A stretch of DNA of 64,000 nt from JACPPO01 sp965262505. Its GTDB lineage: Bacteria > Acidobacteriota > Vicinamibacteria > Vicinamibacterales > UBA2999. The stretch spans positions 4,836,001 through 4,900,000 of the forward strand of contig CBDHFM010000030.1 in the NCBI GenBank assembly GCA_965262505.1. The letters are read 5' to 3'. Positions 8,714-17,345 of the stretch are shown one piece after another. The translations under genes and the position numbers were made by a program. The notes below the pieces were generated by a model. It was given only the letters and a program-made list of their open reading frames with translations, was not told the origin of the DNA and made no database searches. The stretch's first letter is position 1. Each line of letters opens with the position of its first letter.

Positions 8714-9538
8714 TCAGACGTGAACGTGTTTCGCCCGTTCCCAACCCTTGTACGTTCCGAGCACCCGGCTCCATTTCGCGAACTCGCCCAGTTGGGTGAG
8801 GGCGCGGGCCAAGGGGAGCTCGTCGCGCCGGGCATCGATGTCCACGTAGAACAGGTACTCCCAGGGACGCCCCCGCATCGGACGGCTCTCGAGCTTGCTG
8901 AGATTGATGTCGCGAAGCGCGAAGACGCTGAGCGCCTTGAAGAGCGACCCCGGGGTGCTGGGCAGCGCGAAGACGATCGTCGTCTTGTCGGCGTCGGTGG
9001 GTACGGCGCCGCCGACAACGAAAAACCTGGTGATGTTGAACTCGAAGTCCTGCACCGCCTCCTGGATGACTTCGAGGCCGAACACCTCCGCGGCGCGGCG
9101 TGACGCCAGCGCGGCGGCGCCCGTGAGCCGTTGCTCGGCAACCAGCTTGGCCCCTCCCGCCGTGTCGTAGACCGCTTCCACGGTCGCGCCGAGTTCCTTG
9201 AGGTAACGCTCGCACTGCGCCAGCGCCTGGGGATGCGAGTAGACGGTGGTCACGTCCTCGAGCTTCGTGCCCGGCAACGCCTGCAGGCAATGGACCACGT
9301 CGAGTTCAACCTCGCCAGTGATGGCGATCTCGTTGTCGACGAGCAGGTCGTAGTTACGGTGAATCGTGCCGCCGATGGAGTTCTCCATCGGGAGGACGCC
9401 GTGCGTGGCTCGGTTCTGCATCACGGCGCTGAAGACCTCGTCGAAGGTCTTGCAGGGCAAAGTTTCCGCATGCGGCGAGAAGAGCAGTGCGGCCGCTTCG
9501 CTGTAGGCGCCCGGTTCCCCCTGATAGGCAAGTCTCAC
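8714..9538 (-). CDS. pheA: Prephenate dehydratase with ACT domain
   Basis: Converts prephenate to phenylpyruvate in phenylalanine synthesis. The 274-residue monofunctional form starts directly with the PDT domain (MRLAYQGEPGAYSEAAA), contains the ENSIGGTIHRNYDLL block, and has the catalytic TRF motif in NITRFFVVG. The C-terminal ACT domain (about 195-268: TIVFALPSTPGSLFKALS, then INLSKLESRP) is the phenylalanine-binding feedback site; the ESRP motif is intact. The start is GTG at 9538 with AAGGGG upstream. It is convergent with mtgA, with only 18 bp between stops. Confidence 0.95.
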   Translation of the reverse strand: MRLAYQGEPGAYSEAAALLFSPHAETLPCKTFDEVFSAVMQNRATHGVLPMENSIGGTIHRNYDLLVDNEIAITGEVELDVVHCLQALPGTKLEDVTTVYSHPQALAQCERYLKELGATVEAVYDTAGGAKLVAEQRLTGAAALASRRAAEVFGLEVIQEAVQDFEFNITRFFVVGGAVPTDADKTTIVFALPSTPGSLFKALSVFALRDINLSKLESRPMRGRPWEYLFYVDIDARRDELPLARALTQLGEFAKWSRVLGTYKGWERAKHVHV

Positions 9539-9560
9539 GTTGATCCCCTTACGGTAAATA

Positions 9561-9716
9561 TCACGAATACCGTGCCGCCCTGGCGCGGACCGCGGCGCCG
9601 GCGACCATCGCCGGTCCGGTCAGCGCCACGAGCGCGATGCGCGTCCAGACTGGTGTGTACGCAGCATACTCGCCCACGGTAAAGCTCCAGATAAGCGTTG
9701 TTCGCGCCGGATTCAT
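9561..9716 (-). CDS. Small one-helix membrane protein coupled to VIT1 gene
   Basis: A 51-codon frame starting with ATG that overlaps the stop of the iron-transporter gene (ATGA). It contains one hydrophobic segment, RIALVALTGPAMVAGAAV, and ends in a basic tail (RARAARYS). The start overlap and the membrane segment suggest a real translationally coupled small protein. I recognise no family, and a chance frame is possible. Confidence 0.4.
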   Translation of the reverse strand: MNPARTTLIWSFTVGEYAAYTPVWTRIALVALTGPAMVAGAAVRARAARYS

Positions 9717-10810
9717 GGCGCCATCAGCAGGCCGCCAATGAGATAGCCGGCCGCGGCCACGCCGAAGCCAACCAGGAACATGTCGCGGCCGCTGGTCCAG
9801 AAGCCGCGGCCGGTGAAGATGCTGCGGGCGGCCCCAACGGCAAAGTGCGCCAGCATGGCGACTGTGAGAGAGGCCCAGATGGCCTGGCCCGTTTCCATGA
9901 TGAAAAACGGGATCAGCGGGATAATCGCGCCACACGCCGTGGCGGTCCCCGTGACGACACCGTCGACCAGCGGCGTGACGGAGGGCGGCCGGATGCCAAG
10001 CTCCTCCTGCACCTTGGTATCGAGCGCCCGCTGCGGGTCGGCCATCATCGCGTGGGCTGTTTCCCTGGCGCGGTCCGGCGCCAGCCCCTTGGCCTCGAGG
10101 ATGATCGCCAGCTCCTGCTCCTCGAGGTCCGGCATCAGCCGAATCTCTTCCTTCTCGATTGCGATCTGCCGCGCCGCCATCTCGCCCTCGCTCTTGGCGG
10201 CAAGATAGCCGCTCGCGCCCATCGACAGCGCGTCCGCCAGTACGCCGGCCAGTCCTGTGACGATCACCAATCGCGGCGCGACGTTGGCGCCGATCACACC
10301 GGCCACCAGGCCAAAGTTCGCGGTGAGCCCATCGTTGAAGCCGTACACCACGCTGCGGAGATAACCCGAGCCGACCGTGGCGTGCCACGGTTCACCCTCG
10401 CGGCCCATTGACTCGGAGAGGTTCTGCGCGTGCTCGGCCGACTCGGTGGCGATGGCCATCGCGGCGGCCTGCGTCGACTGCTGGCGCGATCGCTGCGCCA
10501 GGCGCAGGTACGACCCGACCTCGCGGGTCTCCTGCCGGACGATGATCGGGAGGACGGCGGAGGAGCCGAAGACGCGCGCCGTCCAGGCGAGCGCGCGGGT
10601 CTGCAGCGACGGTGTATGGGAGGGGACGTCGCTGCCCTGCGCCTGGAACAGGCCGCGCCACCGCTCCACGTGCGCGTCCTCGACCGTCGCGAGCCGCTCG
10701 AAGATTCCCCGCCGCGCCGGTTCACGTTCGTAGCTGGCGAGCAGGCGGTACAGCCACGCGGCGTCCATCTCGTCGCGGTAATACTCGGCCCAGACCGGAT
10801 CGACGGCCAT
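9713..10810 (-). CDS. VIT1/CCC1 family transporter with N-terminal ferritin-like domain
   Basis: A 365-residue membrane protein. The N-terminal ~140 residues are a rubrerythrin/ferritin-like four-helix region with metal ligands (AEYYRDEMDAAWLYRLL, ATVEDAHVERW, and SAEHAQNLSE). The VIT1/CCC1 membrane domain (about 160-365) starts at LRSVVYGFNDGLTANFGLVA and carries the cytoplasmic helices SEGEMAARQIAIEKEEIRLM and DLEEQELAIILEAKGL, rich in Glu/Met for metal binding. Family members export Fe2+/Mn2+ from the cytosol. Start ATG 10810 overlaps the rhomboid stop (TGATG), so the two form an operon. Confidence 0.88.
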   Translation of the reverse strand: MAVDPVWAEYYRDEMDAAWLYRLLASYEREPARRGIFERLATVEDAHVERWRGLFQAQGSDVPSHTPSLQTRALAWTARVFGSSAVLPIIVRQETREVGSYLRLAQRSRQQSTQAAAMAIATESAEHAQNLSESMGREGEPWHATVGSGYLRSVVYGFNDGLTANFGLVAGVIGANVAPRLVIVTGLAGVLADALSMGASGYLAAKSEGEMAARQIAIEKEEIRLMPDLEEQELAIILEAKGLAPDRARETAHAMMADPQRALDTKVQEELGIRPPSVTPLVDGVVTGTATACGAIIPLIPFFIMETGQAIWASLTVAMLAHFAVGAARSIFTGRGFWTSGRDMFLVGFGVAAAGYLIGGLLMAP

Positions 10811-11667
10811 CAAAAAAACTGGAATCCGTGCAGGACGGAGGCGACCACGGCGAGCACCGAGACAGCGAGGCACGCCAGCGCGACGGCGATGTGATCGATC
10901 CGCTCTGGCTTGAGCGGATCGAGCATCTGTGCCGCCAGGTAGCCGCCGCCGAACCCGCCGGCGTGCGCGTAGTTGTCCACGCCGGGCATGATGAACCCGA
11001 AAAATCCGAGCATCAGCACGTACGTGAGCGCCTGGCTCCCGACCATGCGGCTGCCGCTGCGGCGGCCGTAGTAGACGAGCGCGCCGAGCAGGCCGAAGAT
11101 CGACGCCGATGCGCCCACGGTGAACTGGCCGCCCCGCAGCATACCGAACAGGAGACTCGGCAGGTACGCGCCGGCAAACGAGCTGAGCGCAAAGCCGGCT
11201 ACGCCGGCGGCTGTGTAGATGATGACCATTCGGCCGGGGCCGTACAGGCTCGCGGTGGCGGGCGCGAGCTGCCGGATCCACATCATGTTGAAGAGGATGT
11301 GCAACGCGCCGCCGTGCAGCCACCCTGCGCTGAGCACCGTCCACCACCGATCGGCGCCGAACACGGGGACGGCGCCGCTGGCGCCAAACAGGAAGAGGCT
11401 CTGGACGCTCGGCGAGAAGAGTGAGAACAGCCCGCCCATGCCGACGTTCCCACGGGAAGCCAGGAGGCTCAGGGCGTAGAGAACCGCGCACGTGCCGATG
11501 ACGAAGGGCACGAACCCCATGTCGCCGCCGAACGACCGCAGGAGCGGCGCGAAGCCCCAGAGCCCCGGGTTGCGCCGGCCGCAGTTGTAGCACTGCTCTT
11601 CGTTGACGCCCACGAGCACGCCGCACGAGGTACAGATGACCGATCCGGTTATCTGGCGCTTGAACAC
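10810..11667 (-). CDS. Rhomboid intramembrane serine protease with N-terminal zinc ribbon
   Basis: A 285-residue membrane protease. The N-terminus has a CxxC...CxxC zinc ribbon (Cys12, 15, 26, 29: CTSCGVLVG, CYNCGRRNPGLWGFAP), then six membrane helices. The catalytic Ser is in GASAS (about Ser187) and the His in NYAHAGG (about His235). The oxyanion-side block HGGALHILFNMMWI is intact. The GTG at 11667 (MFKRQITGSV) is chosen because the zinc ribbon begins right after it; a TTG at 11706 is also open but lies in the divergent promoter region shared with ubiX. The role of the linked ferritin-like/VIT1 gene is unknown. Confidence 0.9.
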   Translation of the reverse strand: MFKRQITGSVICTSCGVLVGVNEEQCYNCGRRNPGLWGFAPLLRSFGGDMGFVPFVIGTCAVLYALSLLASRGNVGMGGLFSLFSPSVQSLFLFGASGAVPVFGADRWWTVLSAGWLHGGALHILFNMMWIRQLAPATASLYGPGRMVIIYTAAGVAGFALSSFAGAYLPSLLFGMLRGGQFTVGASASIFGLLGALVYYGRRSGSRMVGSQALTYVLMLGFFGFIMPGVDNYAHAGGFGGGYLAAQMLDPLKPERIDHIAVALACLAVSVLAVVASVLHGFQFF

Positions 11668-11724
11668 GATCTCGATGGTAGCATTCGGTTGCGGCTGAAG
11701 CCCCAACGCTCAGAGCCCAAACCT

Positions 11725-12318
11725 ATGCGCCTCATCATCGGTATCACCGGCGCGACCGGAGTGATTTACGGTGTCCGGCTGCTCGAGCGTCTGCGAGAGT
11801 CTGGCGTCGAAACGCACCTGGTGATCAGCCGATGGGGCGCCCGCACGCTCGTCCACGAAACGCCGTACTCACGCGAGCAGGTTGAAGCCCTCGCCCACAC
11901 GGCGTACGCGCCGGGCGACATGGGGGCGGCGATTTCGAGCGGCTCGTTCCAGACGGCGGGCATGATCGTCGTGCCGTGCAGCGCGAAGACGCTTGGCGCG
12001 ATCGCACATGGCCACGGCGATGGCCTCGTTCATCGCGCCGCGGATGTCGTGCTGAAAGAGCGCCGCAAGCTGCTGCTCGGCGTGCGCGAGGCGCCGCTCA
12101 GCGACATTCACCTGGAGAACATGCTGAAGCTGTCGCGGATGGGCGCCGTCATCCTGCCGCCGATGCCGGCTTTCTACAACAACCCCCGCTCTCTCGCCGA
12201 CATCGTCGAGCACACGGTCGCACGGATGCTCGACCAGTTCGGAGTTGAGGTGCCGGGCGCGGAGCGGTGGTCCGGCGAGATGGGTGTCGGGCCCGGCGCG
12301 AGCCTGTCAGAAGACTAG
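11725..12318 (+). CDS. ubiX: UbiX flavin prenyltransferase
   Basis: Makes prenylated FMN, the cofactor of UbiD-type decarboxylases, from FMNH2 and dimethylallyl phosphate. The 197-residue length and the flavodoxin-like start LIIGITGATGVIYGVRLLE are typical. Further signatures are MIVVPCSAKTLGAIAHG, AADVVLKERRKLLLGVREAP and LPPMPAFYNNP. Start ATG 11725 is used; an upstream in-frame ATG at 11689 would add 12 unconserved residues. No ubiD gene is in the window, so its partner lies elsewhere. Confidence 0.95.
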   Translation: MRLIIGITGATGVIYGVRLLERLRESGVETHLVISRWGARTLVHETPYSREQVEALAHTAYAPGDMGAAISSGSFQTAGMIVVPCSAKTLGAIAHGHGDGLVHRAADVVLKERRKLLLGVREAPLSDIHLENMLKLSRMGAVILPPMPAFYNNPRSLADIVEHTVARMLDQFGVEVPGAERWSGEMGVGPGASLSED

Positions 12319-12788
12319 GAAAGTTTATCCAGCGCGCGGCGCGCCTGATCGAGCGCGCGCTCCGCATCGGCGATGGCCTGAGCGGCCTCTTCAGCCGCTG
12401 CCGCGACGTGGCGAGCCTTCTTCCGCGCGTCGTCAGCGGCGGCGGCGGCTTCCTCAAAGGGCTTCTCCAACGCGGCCTTCGTTCTCTCGGCGGTCTTGAC
12501 GCGGGCGGCCGCTGCCCTGAGCGCCGATTCGGCGTGCGCGGCCCCCTTGCGTGCGTCGCGCAACGCGCGTTCGGCGTCGCGGAGCGTCTCGGCTGCCGCC
12601 GCGCGCTGTGCCTTGCGCGCCTCCTGACGCTCCCGCCTCTTTCCGGCAGCATCCAGCTTTTTCGGGCGGCCCAGCTCGGCTCGTTGACGGAAGGGGATGA
12701 CGCGGCTCCGCCCGGTGCCGCGCGGAGCGCCTCCCTTGCGTGGCACCAGCGGGGCCAGAGGCGCTCGCCTCTTTTGGCGGCCAGTCAT
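12315..12788 (-). CDS. Ala/Arg-rich coiled-coil protein, unknown function
   Basis: A 157-residue protein. The first ~45 residues are basic (KRRAPLAPLVPRKGG). The rest is nearly continuous charged Ala-rich helix (RRERQEARKAQRAAAAETLR to RALDQARRALDKLS), predicted as coiled coil. It is convergent with ubiX and the two stops overlap. The composition resembles histone-H1-like or structural proteins, but I do not recognise a family. Probably real because of the orderly convergent arrangement, yet Ala/Arg-rich frames also arise as shadows in such DNA. Confidence 0.5.
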   Translation of the reverse strand: MTGRQKRRAPLAPLVPRKGGAPRGTGRSRVIPFRQRAELGRPKKLDAAGKRRERQEARKAQRAAAAETLRDAERALRDARKGAAHAESALRAAAARVKTAERTKAALEKPFEEAAAAADDARKKARHVAAAAEEAAQAIADAERALDQARRALDKLS

Positions 12789-12913
12789 TCGACGAGGGAA
12801 ACCTGGAAGAGACCGCCGATATCCGAAGGTGCCGCCATCAGTGACCTAGTCTGTCACAGGGCCTTTCTAGACTGGAGTGGGGCGCAGGCCCCGTCCAAGA
12901 AGAAGGAGGCCTC

Positions 12914-13237
12914 ATGGCAGCACAGCTCGCACTCGACCAGCGATGGACCGACCGCCCCCGTCCTCAGAGACGGGCCCCACGGAAACCTGTGTTGTGCGCC
13001 GGGTGTCAGGCTCGCGAGGCGCGCTACGGGTTCCGGCCCGACCAGGCCGATCCGCTGGTGGAACGGCCGCGAACGCTCTGCTTCGAATGCTTCCGCGAGG
13101 AAATCTGGAGACGCCGGGGGACCGCGCAGACGATCCAGGTGCGCCTGCCGCTCGAGCAGACGCTCGAATCGCTGCGCCTCAGACGCCGTCGCGCGCAGAT
13201 CGCCGCGCGACGAGCGCTGGCGGTCAGCGGCCTCTGA
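12914..13237 (+). CDS. Small cysteine-motif protein, unknown function
   Basis: A 107-residue basic protein with a strong ribosome binding site (AAGAAGGAGG) 6-8 bp before ATG 12914. Two Cys pairs, VLCAGCQAREARYG and RTLCFECFREEIWRRRG, could form a zinc site. A C-terminal basic helix (SLRLRRRRAQIAARRAL) might contact nucleic acid. No family recognised. The last 14 bp overlap the end of the convergent CrtC-like gene. An inverted pair GTGAC-N7-GTCAC at 12841-12857 lies in the upstream gap. Confidence 0.65.
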   Translation: MAAQLALDQRWTDRPRPQRRAPRKPVLCAGCQAREARYGFRPDQADPLVERPRTLCFECFREEIWRRRGTAQTIQVRLPLEQTLESLRLRRRRAQIAARRALAVSGL

Positions 13238-14606
13238 ACGTTTCGGCGCTGCCGGGCGCGGTGAACTTCAGCGTGCGGCTGCCGGCATGGCCCTCGACGG
13301 TGTAGTTGCCGCGGAGCTGGAGAAAGTCCATGCCGTTGGCCAGCAGTCCGGAGCCGGCCGCTCTCGTCGTCACCGCCGACTCGACCTCGAAGGCCAATTC
13401 GACATCGAGGTCACGGCCACGGGCACTGACCAGCACCGTGCGCGGTTGTCCGCGCTCGTCGTTGGTTTCGGTAATGGTGACATTGGCGGCGTACGCGAGC
13501 GGGCCGTCGGGGCCGAGTACGCCCACGAAGCCACGAACGCGCGCAGGATCAGCAGCCTCTGGCGGCGGAAACACGCGGCCGTACAGGACTGACAGGTCAC
13601 CCTGCTGGACCTGGCCCCATTGCCACGACACACCCTGCCAGAAACCCCAGTTGTGATCGTGGTACCCGGAGCCTCCTGCGAACGAGATGTGCTCACCGTC
13701 GGCGTCGAGCGCACCGTCGAGGCGTCCGGACATCACCGGCACCACGTATCCGGTTCGCCAGCCGCGCGCGCCCGTGATCTCGAGCGGCGGCACCAGCCGC
13801 CCGGCCGACGCCTCGATCGTGAGATCGCCGCGGATCCGCCGACCGTCCTCGCCGGACAGGTCCAGGTGTATGCGATAGCGCATGCCCTCGAGGCGGACGA
13901 AGCTGGCGCCGATCGTCAGGTCCGGGGCCTGCTGCGCCTCGGCATCCGTGATGGGCTGGCTCTCGGTGAATGTCTCAACGCGGCCATTGCGATCGAGCTG
14001 CAGGCGGACGCCGGCCGTCCGGCGGCCATCGGCGGTGGCCGGGCCGACGAGAAACGTCAGGTAGAACCGCGCATCGGCCGTCCGGCCGTTGAAGTACAGC
14101 CATTCCGCCCACGACCCGGACCAGTCGGGCGCGTCGGGGATGGGATGGAAACGGTCGATCTGGCGCAGCACCTTTTCGGGCGTGTCCTGCGTCCACGCGA
14201 GGTCCTCTGGCGAGTCGCGCCAATCGCCGATCGTGCTGGTCTCCGCATCGCCGACAGCCCGTTCGAGGCTGGGAATCCCGCCGCGGGCCGCAACGGGGGT
14301 GATCTCTCCTCGATGCATGAGATACAGCGTCGAGTAGTGCGATGGCGCGGCCGTCCTGATGCGGGAACGCAGCGCGTCGGTCTGCAGCGGACCCGACAGC
14401 ACCAGCCGCCCTGGGACCTGCGGCCCCAGGAGCATCACCACATCACCGCCGCCGGCGAGCGCCGGCGCGCGGGACTGTTCGAGCACGATCTCCGCAACCC
14501 CGAGAAGGATCGCCATGACGGCTACGCCGACGCCGAACCCTGCCGCGAGCACCGCGCTGCGCACCGGATGCGCCGTGAGCGACCGGACCGCCAGGCGCCC
14601 GATCAT
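13224..14606 (-). CDS. CrtC/AttH lipocalin-like exported protein of ABC operon
   Basis: A 460-residue protein with an N-terminal membrane segment (about 13-40: VRSAVLAAGFGVGVAVMAIL) that looks like the start of an FtsX-type permease. Most of the rest is a hydroxyneurosporene-synthase/AttH lipocalin-like region: WAEWLYFNGRTADARFYLTF, YHDHNWGFWQG, VSWQWGQVQ, with conserved His/Trp residues of the family. It is the last gene of the EVE-FtsX-FtsX-ATPase operon; its ATG overlaps the ATPase stop (ATGA). Related proteins bind or hydrate lipids/isoprenoids, so it may present a hydrophobic cargo to the transporter. The cargo is unknown. Confidence 0.8.
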   Translation of the reverse strand: MIGRLAVRSLTAHPVRSAVLAAGFGVGVAVMAILLGVAEIVLEQSRAPALAGGGDVVMLLGPQVPGRLVLSGPLQTDALRSRIRTAAPSHYSTLYLMHRGEITPVAARGGIPSLERAVGDAETSTIGDWRDSPEDLAWTQDTPEKVLRQIDRFHPIPDAPDWSGSWAEWLYFNGRTADARFYLTFLVGPATADGRRTAGVRLQLDRNGRVETFTESQPITDAEAQQAPDLTIGASFVRLEGMRYRIHLDLSGEDGRRIRGDLTIEASAGRLVPPLEITGARGWRTGYVVPVMSGRLDGALDADGEHISFAGGSGYHDHNWGFWQGVSWQWGQVQQGDLSVLYGRVFPPPEAADPARVRGFVGVLGPDGPLAYAANVTITETNDERGQPRTVLVSARGRDLDVELAFEVESAVTTRAAGSGLLANGMDFLQLRGNYTVEGHAGSRTLKFTAPGSAETFRGR

Positions 14607-15304
14607 CGCGTCACCTCCTGCTCGATCCGCCCGTCCTTCATCGTCAGCATGCGCCGGGCACGACCGGCCAGCTCGGGGTCGTGCGTGACGATGACGAGGG
14701 CCGTGCCCCCGGCGTTGACGCGGTCGAGGAGGGAGGCCACCTGCTCGCCGGTGGCCTGGTCGAGCTCGCCCGTCGGTTCGTCCGCGAGCAGCAGGCGCGG
14801 GCGGTTCGCGAGCGCGCGTGCGATGGCGACGCGCTGCATCTCGCCGCCGGACAGCTGCGACGGTCGATGATCGGCGCGCTGGGCGAGGCCGACGTACTCC
14901 AGCAACTCGAGGGTGCGGCGGCGCCGCGCGTCTTTGGCCACGCCGGCCTCGGCCTGCGGCAGCTCCACGTTCTCGGCGGCCGTGAGCATCGGCAACAGAA
15001 AGAAGCGCTGGAAGACGAACCCGATCTGCCGCAGGCGGAGCAAGCTTCGCGCCCGGTCGTTGAGTGTCGAGACGTTCTTGCCGTCGAAGACCAACGCCCC
15101 GGACGAAGGGGTGTCCACGCAGCCGAGGATGTGCAGCAAAGTGGACTTGCCGCAGCCCGACGGTCCGCTGACCGCGGTGTGCTCGCCCTCGGTGATCGAC
15201 AGCGTGACGTCCCGCACCGCGACGACGGCGCCTGCCGGCATCGCGAAGGCCCGGCTCACATTCGTGGCTTCAAGCACACGCCGAGAATCAGGTCGCTCGT
15301 TCAC
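14603..15304 (-). CDS. ABC transporter ATP-binding protein, LolD/MacB type
   Basis: ATPase of a FtsX-type export/lipoprotein-sorting transporter, 233 residues. Walker A GPSGCGKSTL, Q-loop FVFQRFFLLPMLTA, signature LSGGEMQRVAIARAL, Walker B RLLLADEPTGELD and H-loop VIVTHDPEL are all intact. The GELD after Walker B and the short length are typical of the LolD/MacB/FtsE group. The GTG start at 15304 shares its first base with the TAG stop of the upstream permease. It pairs with the two FtsX-like permeases in the operon. Confidence 0.93.
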   Translation of the reverse strand: MNERPDSRRVLEATNVSRAFAMPAGAVVAVRDVTLSITEGEHTAVSGPSGCGKSTLLHILGCVDTPSSGALVFDGKNVSTLNDRARSLLRLRQIGFVFQRFFLLPMLTAAENVELPQAEAGVAKDARRRRTLELLEYVGLAQRADHRPSQLSGGEMQRVAIARALANRPRLLLADEPTGELDQATGEQVASLLDRVNAGGTALVIVTHDPELAGRARRMLTMKDGRIEQEVTR

Positions 15305-16491
15305 TAAGTGACGTCCTCGCGCAGCGTCGCCGCAATGGGGAGGCGCGCGACGAGGCGCATGGGGTAGAGCGCAGCCAGGAGAGCCGTCGCCGCAAGCAGC
15401 GCGGCGTGGATCCAGAGTGCCTGCGGTTGGAAGACGAAGAAATGAAGATTCGCTGGAATCCCGGGCATGCCTTTGAGGATGCCGTCGAGCCAGACGGCCA
15501 TGATCGCCCCGAACGGCAACGACACCGCTCCTCCGATTCCGACGATGAGCGCGGACTCGCACAGCACGTCGAGCACCACACGGCCCTGCGAGAATCCAAG
15601 CGCGCGAAGCGCGGCCACTTCTGAGAGTCGCTGGTTCACCGACACGGTGAGCAGCACGGTGATGAGCAGCAGCGCAAACGACACCGTGATGGTCGTCAGC
15701 ACGCTGGAAATCTGCCGGAAGTACGTGAAGCCGCGCTGCTGGATCTGTCCAAGGGCCTGCTCGTTGGTGACGGCGAGGAGATCGGGGCGCAGCGCGGTGA
15801 TGTCGGCCGCCGCACCGGCTGGATCGCCGGACGATATCACCATGAGGAAGTCCGCTGTGCTGGCAGCCGGGGTGCCGCACGCGTCGGCTTGGCTGGCAGC
15901 GGTCGAGCCCACGCCAGGCTCGTCGGGGACATCGAATGCAAACTCCGCGATTCCGGTGACGCGGAAGAGCAGGGGCGGCGGCGCATTCGGTCCCCCGATG
16001 CAGAACGCCCGCAGGGTGACTGACGCGCCAGGTTCGGCGTGCAGCACCTGGGCGGCGTATTCATTGATGACGAGCTCGCGTTCTCCGGTGACGTCCGCGC
16101 CTCGCACGACGGTCCACGGGCGTTCGGCTCCACCGCCGACACCGAGGAACGAGGCGCGGGTCGGCCGATCGTCGCCCTGGCGAATGTCGGCCTCCTGCAT
16201 CTGGATCGTGACGACGGAACGGACCGATGGGAGCGTGGCAATTTCCGCTGCCGTAGCGGCGGCGTCGGCGATATCGATTCCTGGGCCGGGGCCGGGTGAC
16301 TGGGCGGCCGATGTGACCCTGACGTCGGAACCCAGGCCGTCGAGCAGATCGCGCATCGAGATCACGAGGCCCTCCGACAGCAGCAGCATGTCGAAGAGCA
16401 GCGCCCCGACGGCCGCGACGCCGAGAATGCCAAGAGCGGCGCACGCCGGCTGCCGCACCAGGCTGCGCCAGGCACACGCGAGGGCGTTCAT
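15304..16491 (-). CDS. ABC transporter permease, FtsX/MacB fold
   Basis: A 395-residue permease with helix 1 at about 18-40, a large periplasmic domain (about 41-260), and three C-terminal helices in the FtsX domain (VLTTITVSFALLLITVLLTV, ESALIVGIGGAVSLPFGAIM, ALLAATALLAALYP). The linker QRLSEVAALRALGFSQGRVV is the family coupling-helix motif. ATG 16491 overlaps the stop of the next upstream permease (ATGA). The periplasmic domain contains a Cys pair (FCIGG, DACGT). Confidence 0.88.
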   Translation of the reverse strand: MNALACAWRSLVRQPACAALGILGVAAVGALLFDMLLLSEGLVISMRDLLDGLGSDVRVTSAAQSPGPGPGIDIADAAATAAEIATLPSVRSVVTIQMQEADIRQGDDRPTRASFLGVGGGAERPWTVVRGADVTGERELVINEYAAQVLHAEPGASVTLRAFCIGGPNAPPPLLFRVTGIAEFAFDVPDEPGVGSTAASQADACGTPAASTADFLMVISSGDPAGAAADITALRPDLLAVTNEQALGQIQQRGFTYFRQISSVLTTITVSFALLLITVLLTVSVNQRLSEVAALRALGFSQGRVVLDVLCESALIVGIGGAVSLPFGAIMAVWLDGILKGMPGIPANLHFFVFQPQALWIHAALLAATALLAALYPMRLVARLPIAATLREDVT

Positions 16492-17345
16492 CGCCGGGCG
16501 AGCCTCAACCCGCTCCGCCGCAGCAGCGCCCAGGACGCGGCCACCGTGGCCACCGCGCCAAGCGGCACCGCAATCGCGAGGCAGGTCGCCGCGACGGTCG
16601 GCGAGACGTGGACGAAGATCAGCGCCGTGTCGTACCGCCACTGGAAGAAACGGTTGATGAGGCCCTCGGATGCGAACGCCAGTACCAGCCCAAAGAGCGC
16701 GCCGGCGCCCGCGATCAGCAGGCCCTCGAGCAGGACCTGAACCAGGATGCGCCGCGCTGGCAGACCGATGAGACGCAGCACGCCGACGGTCGCGCGCCGC
16801 TCGTCCACGAGCATGATGGTGAGTGCGAGGAGAAAGACCGTGGCCGCGACGATGGTGACTGTTGCGATCGCCAGATGGAAACGCTCGAGGACGACGAACC
16901 TGCTGGCCGACCCTGCCGCGCCCTCTTCCGTAGCCCGGTACGCGAACACGCCGGGTATTCTGGCGTTGACATCGCTGGGAAACGCCCGCGCGTCTTCCGG
17001 ATCCAGCAGCGCGACGTTGATCGCTCTGACATGTTCGGTCCCGGCAGGCGTGGCCGGATCGCGGGTGAGCGCGAGCAGGTCCGTGAGATGCAGGCGCACG
17101 GCCAGCGTGGCGACGCCAAGCCGCATCGGGTCGGGCGTCGGCTCGTACAGGCCGGCGATCCGGAACAGGCGCGCGTCGCTGCCCCGTTCGTCAGTCGCCA
17201 GTTGCACCTCATCGCCTGTTGTGATCCCCTCGAGCTCCGCAAGCTGGCGAGAGATCAATATCGATGGTGGCTGAGCGTCCTGGGCCGGCAGCAGGGAAGC
17301 GGTCAGCGTTCCGACGAGCGCGAGAACGAAGACACGGGTCTTCAC
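16488..17345 (-). CDS. ABC transporter permease, short FtsX/MacB-fold protein
   Basis: A 285-residue second permease. The N-terminal hydrophobic stretch (RVFVLALVGTLTASLLPAQDA) looks like a cleavable signal peptide, not a full first helix, and the periplasmic part (about 25-155) is shorter than usual. Three FtsX helices follow (AIATVTIVAATVFLLALTIM and two more) with the coupling motif ERRATVGVLRLIGLPARRI. The GTG at 17345 is chosen because it overlaps the EVE gene stop (GTGA); an upstream start would extend into that gene. The short form may have lost the first part of a longer permease. Confidence 0.78.
   Translation of the reverse strand: MKTRVFVLALVGTLTASLLPAQDAQPPSILISRQLAELEGITTGDEVQLATDERGSDARLFRIAGLYEPTPDPMRLGVATLAVRLHLTDLLALTRDPATPAGTEHVRAINVALLDPEDARAFPSDVNARIPGVFAYRATEEGAAGSASRFVVLERFHLAIATVTIVAATVFLLALTIMLVDERRATVGVLRLIGLPARRILVQVLLEGLLIAGAGALFGLVLAFASEGLINRFFQWRYDTALIFVHVSPTVAATCLAIAVPLGAVATVAASWALLRRSGLRLARR

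Noticed and set aside
10811..11626. N-terminal extension of the VIT1 gene to a 637-codon frame
   Set aside because: The extension lies wholly over the rhomboid gene, has shadow composition, and the ATG at 10810 begins exactly at the ferritin-like domain with a TGATG overlap.
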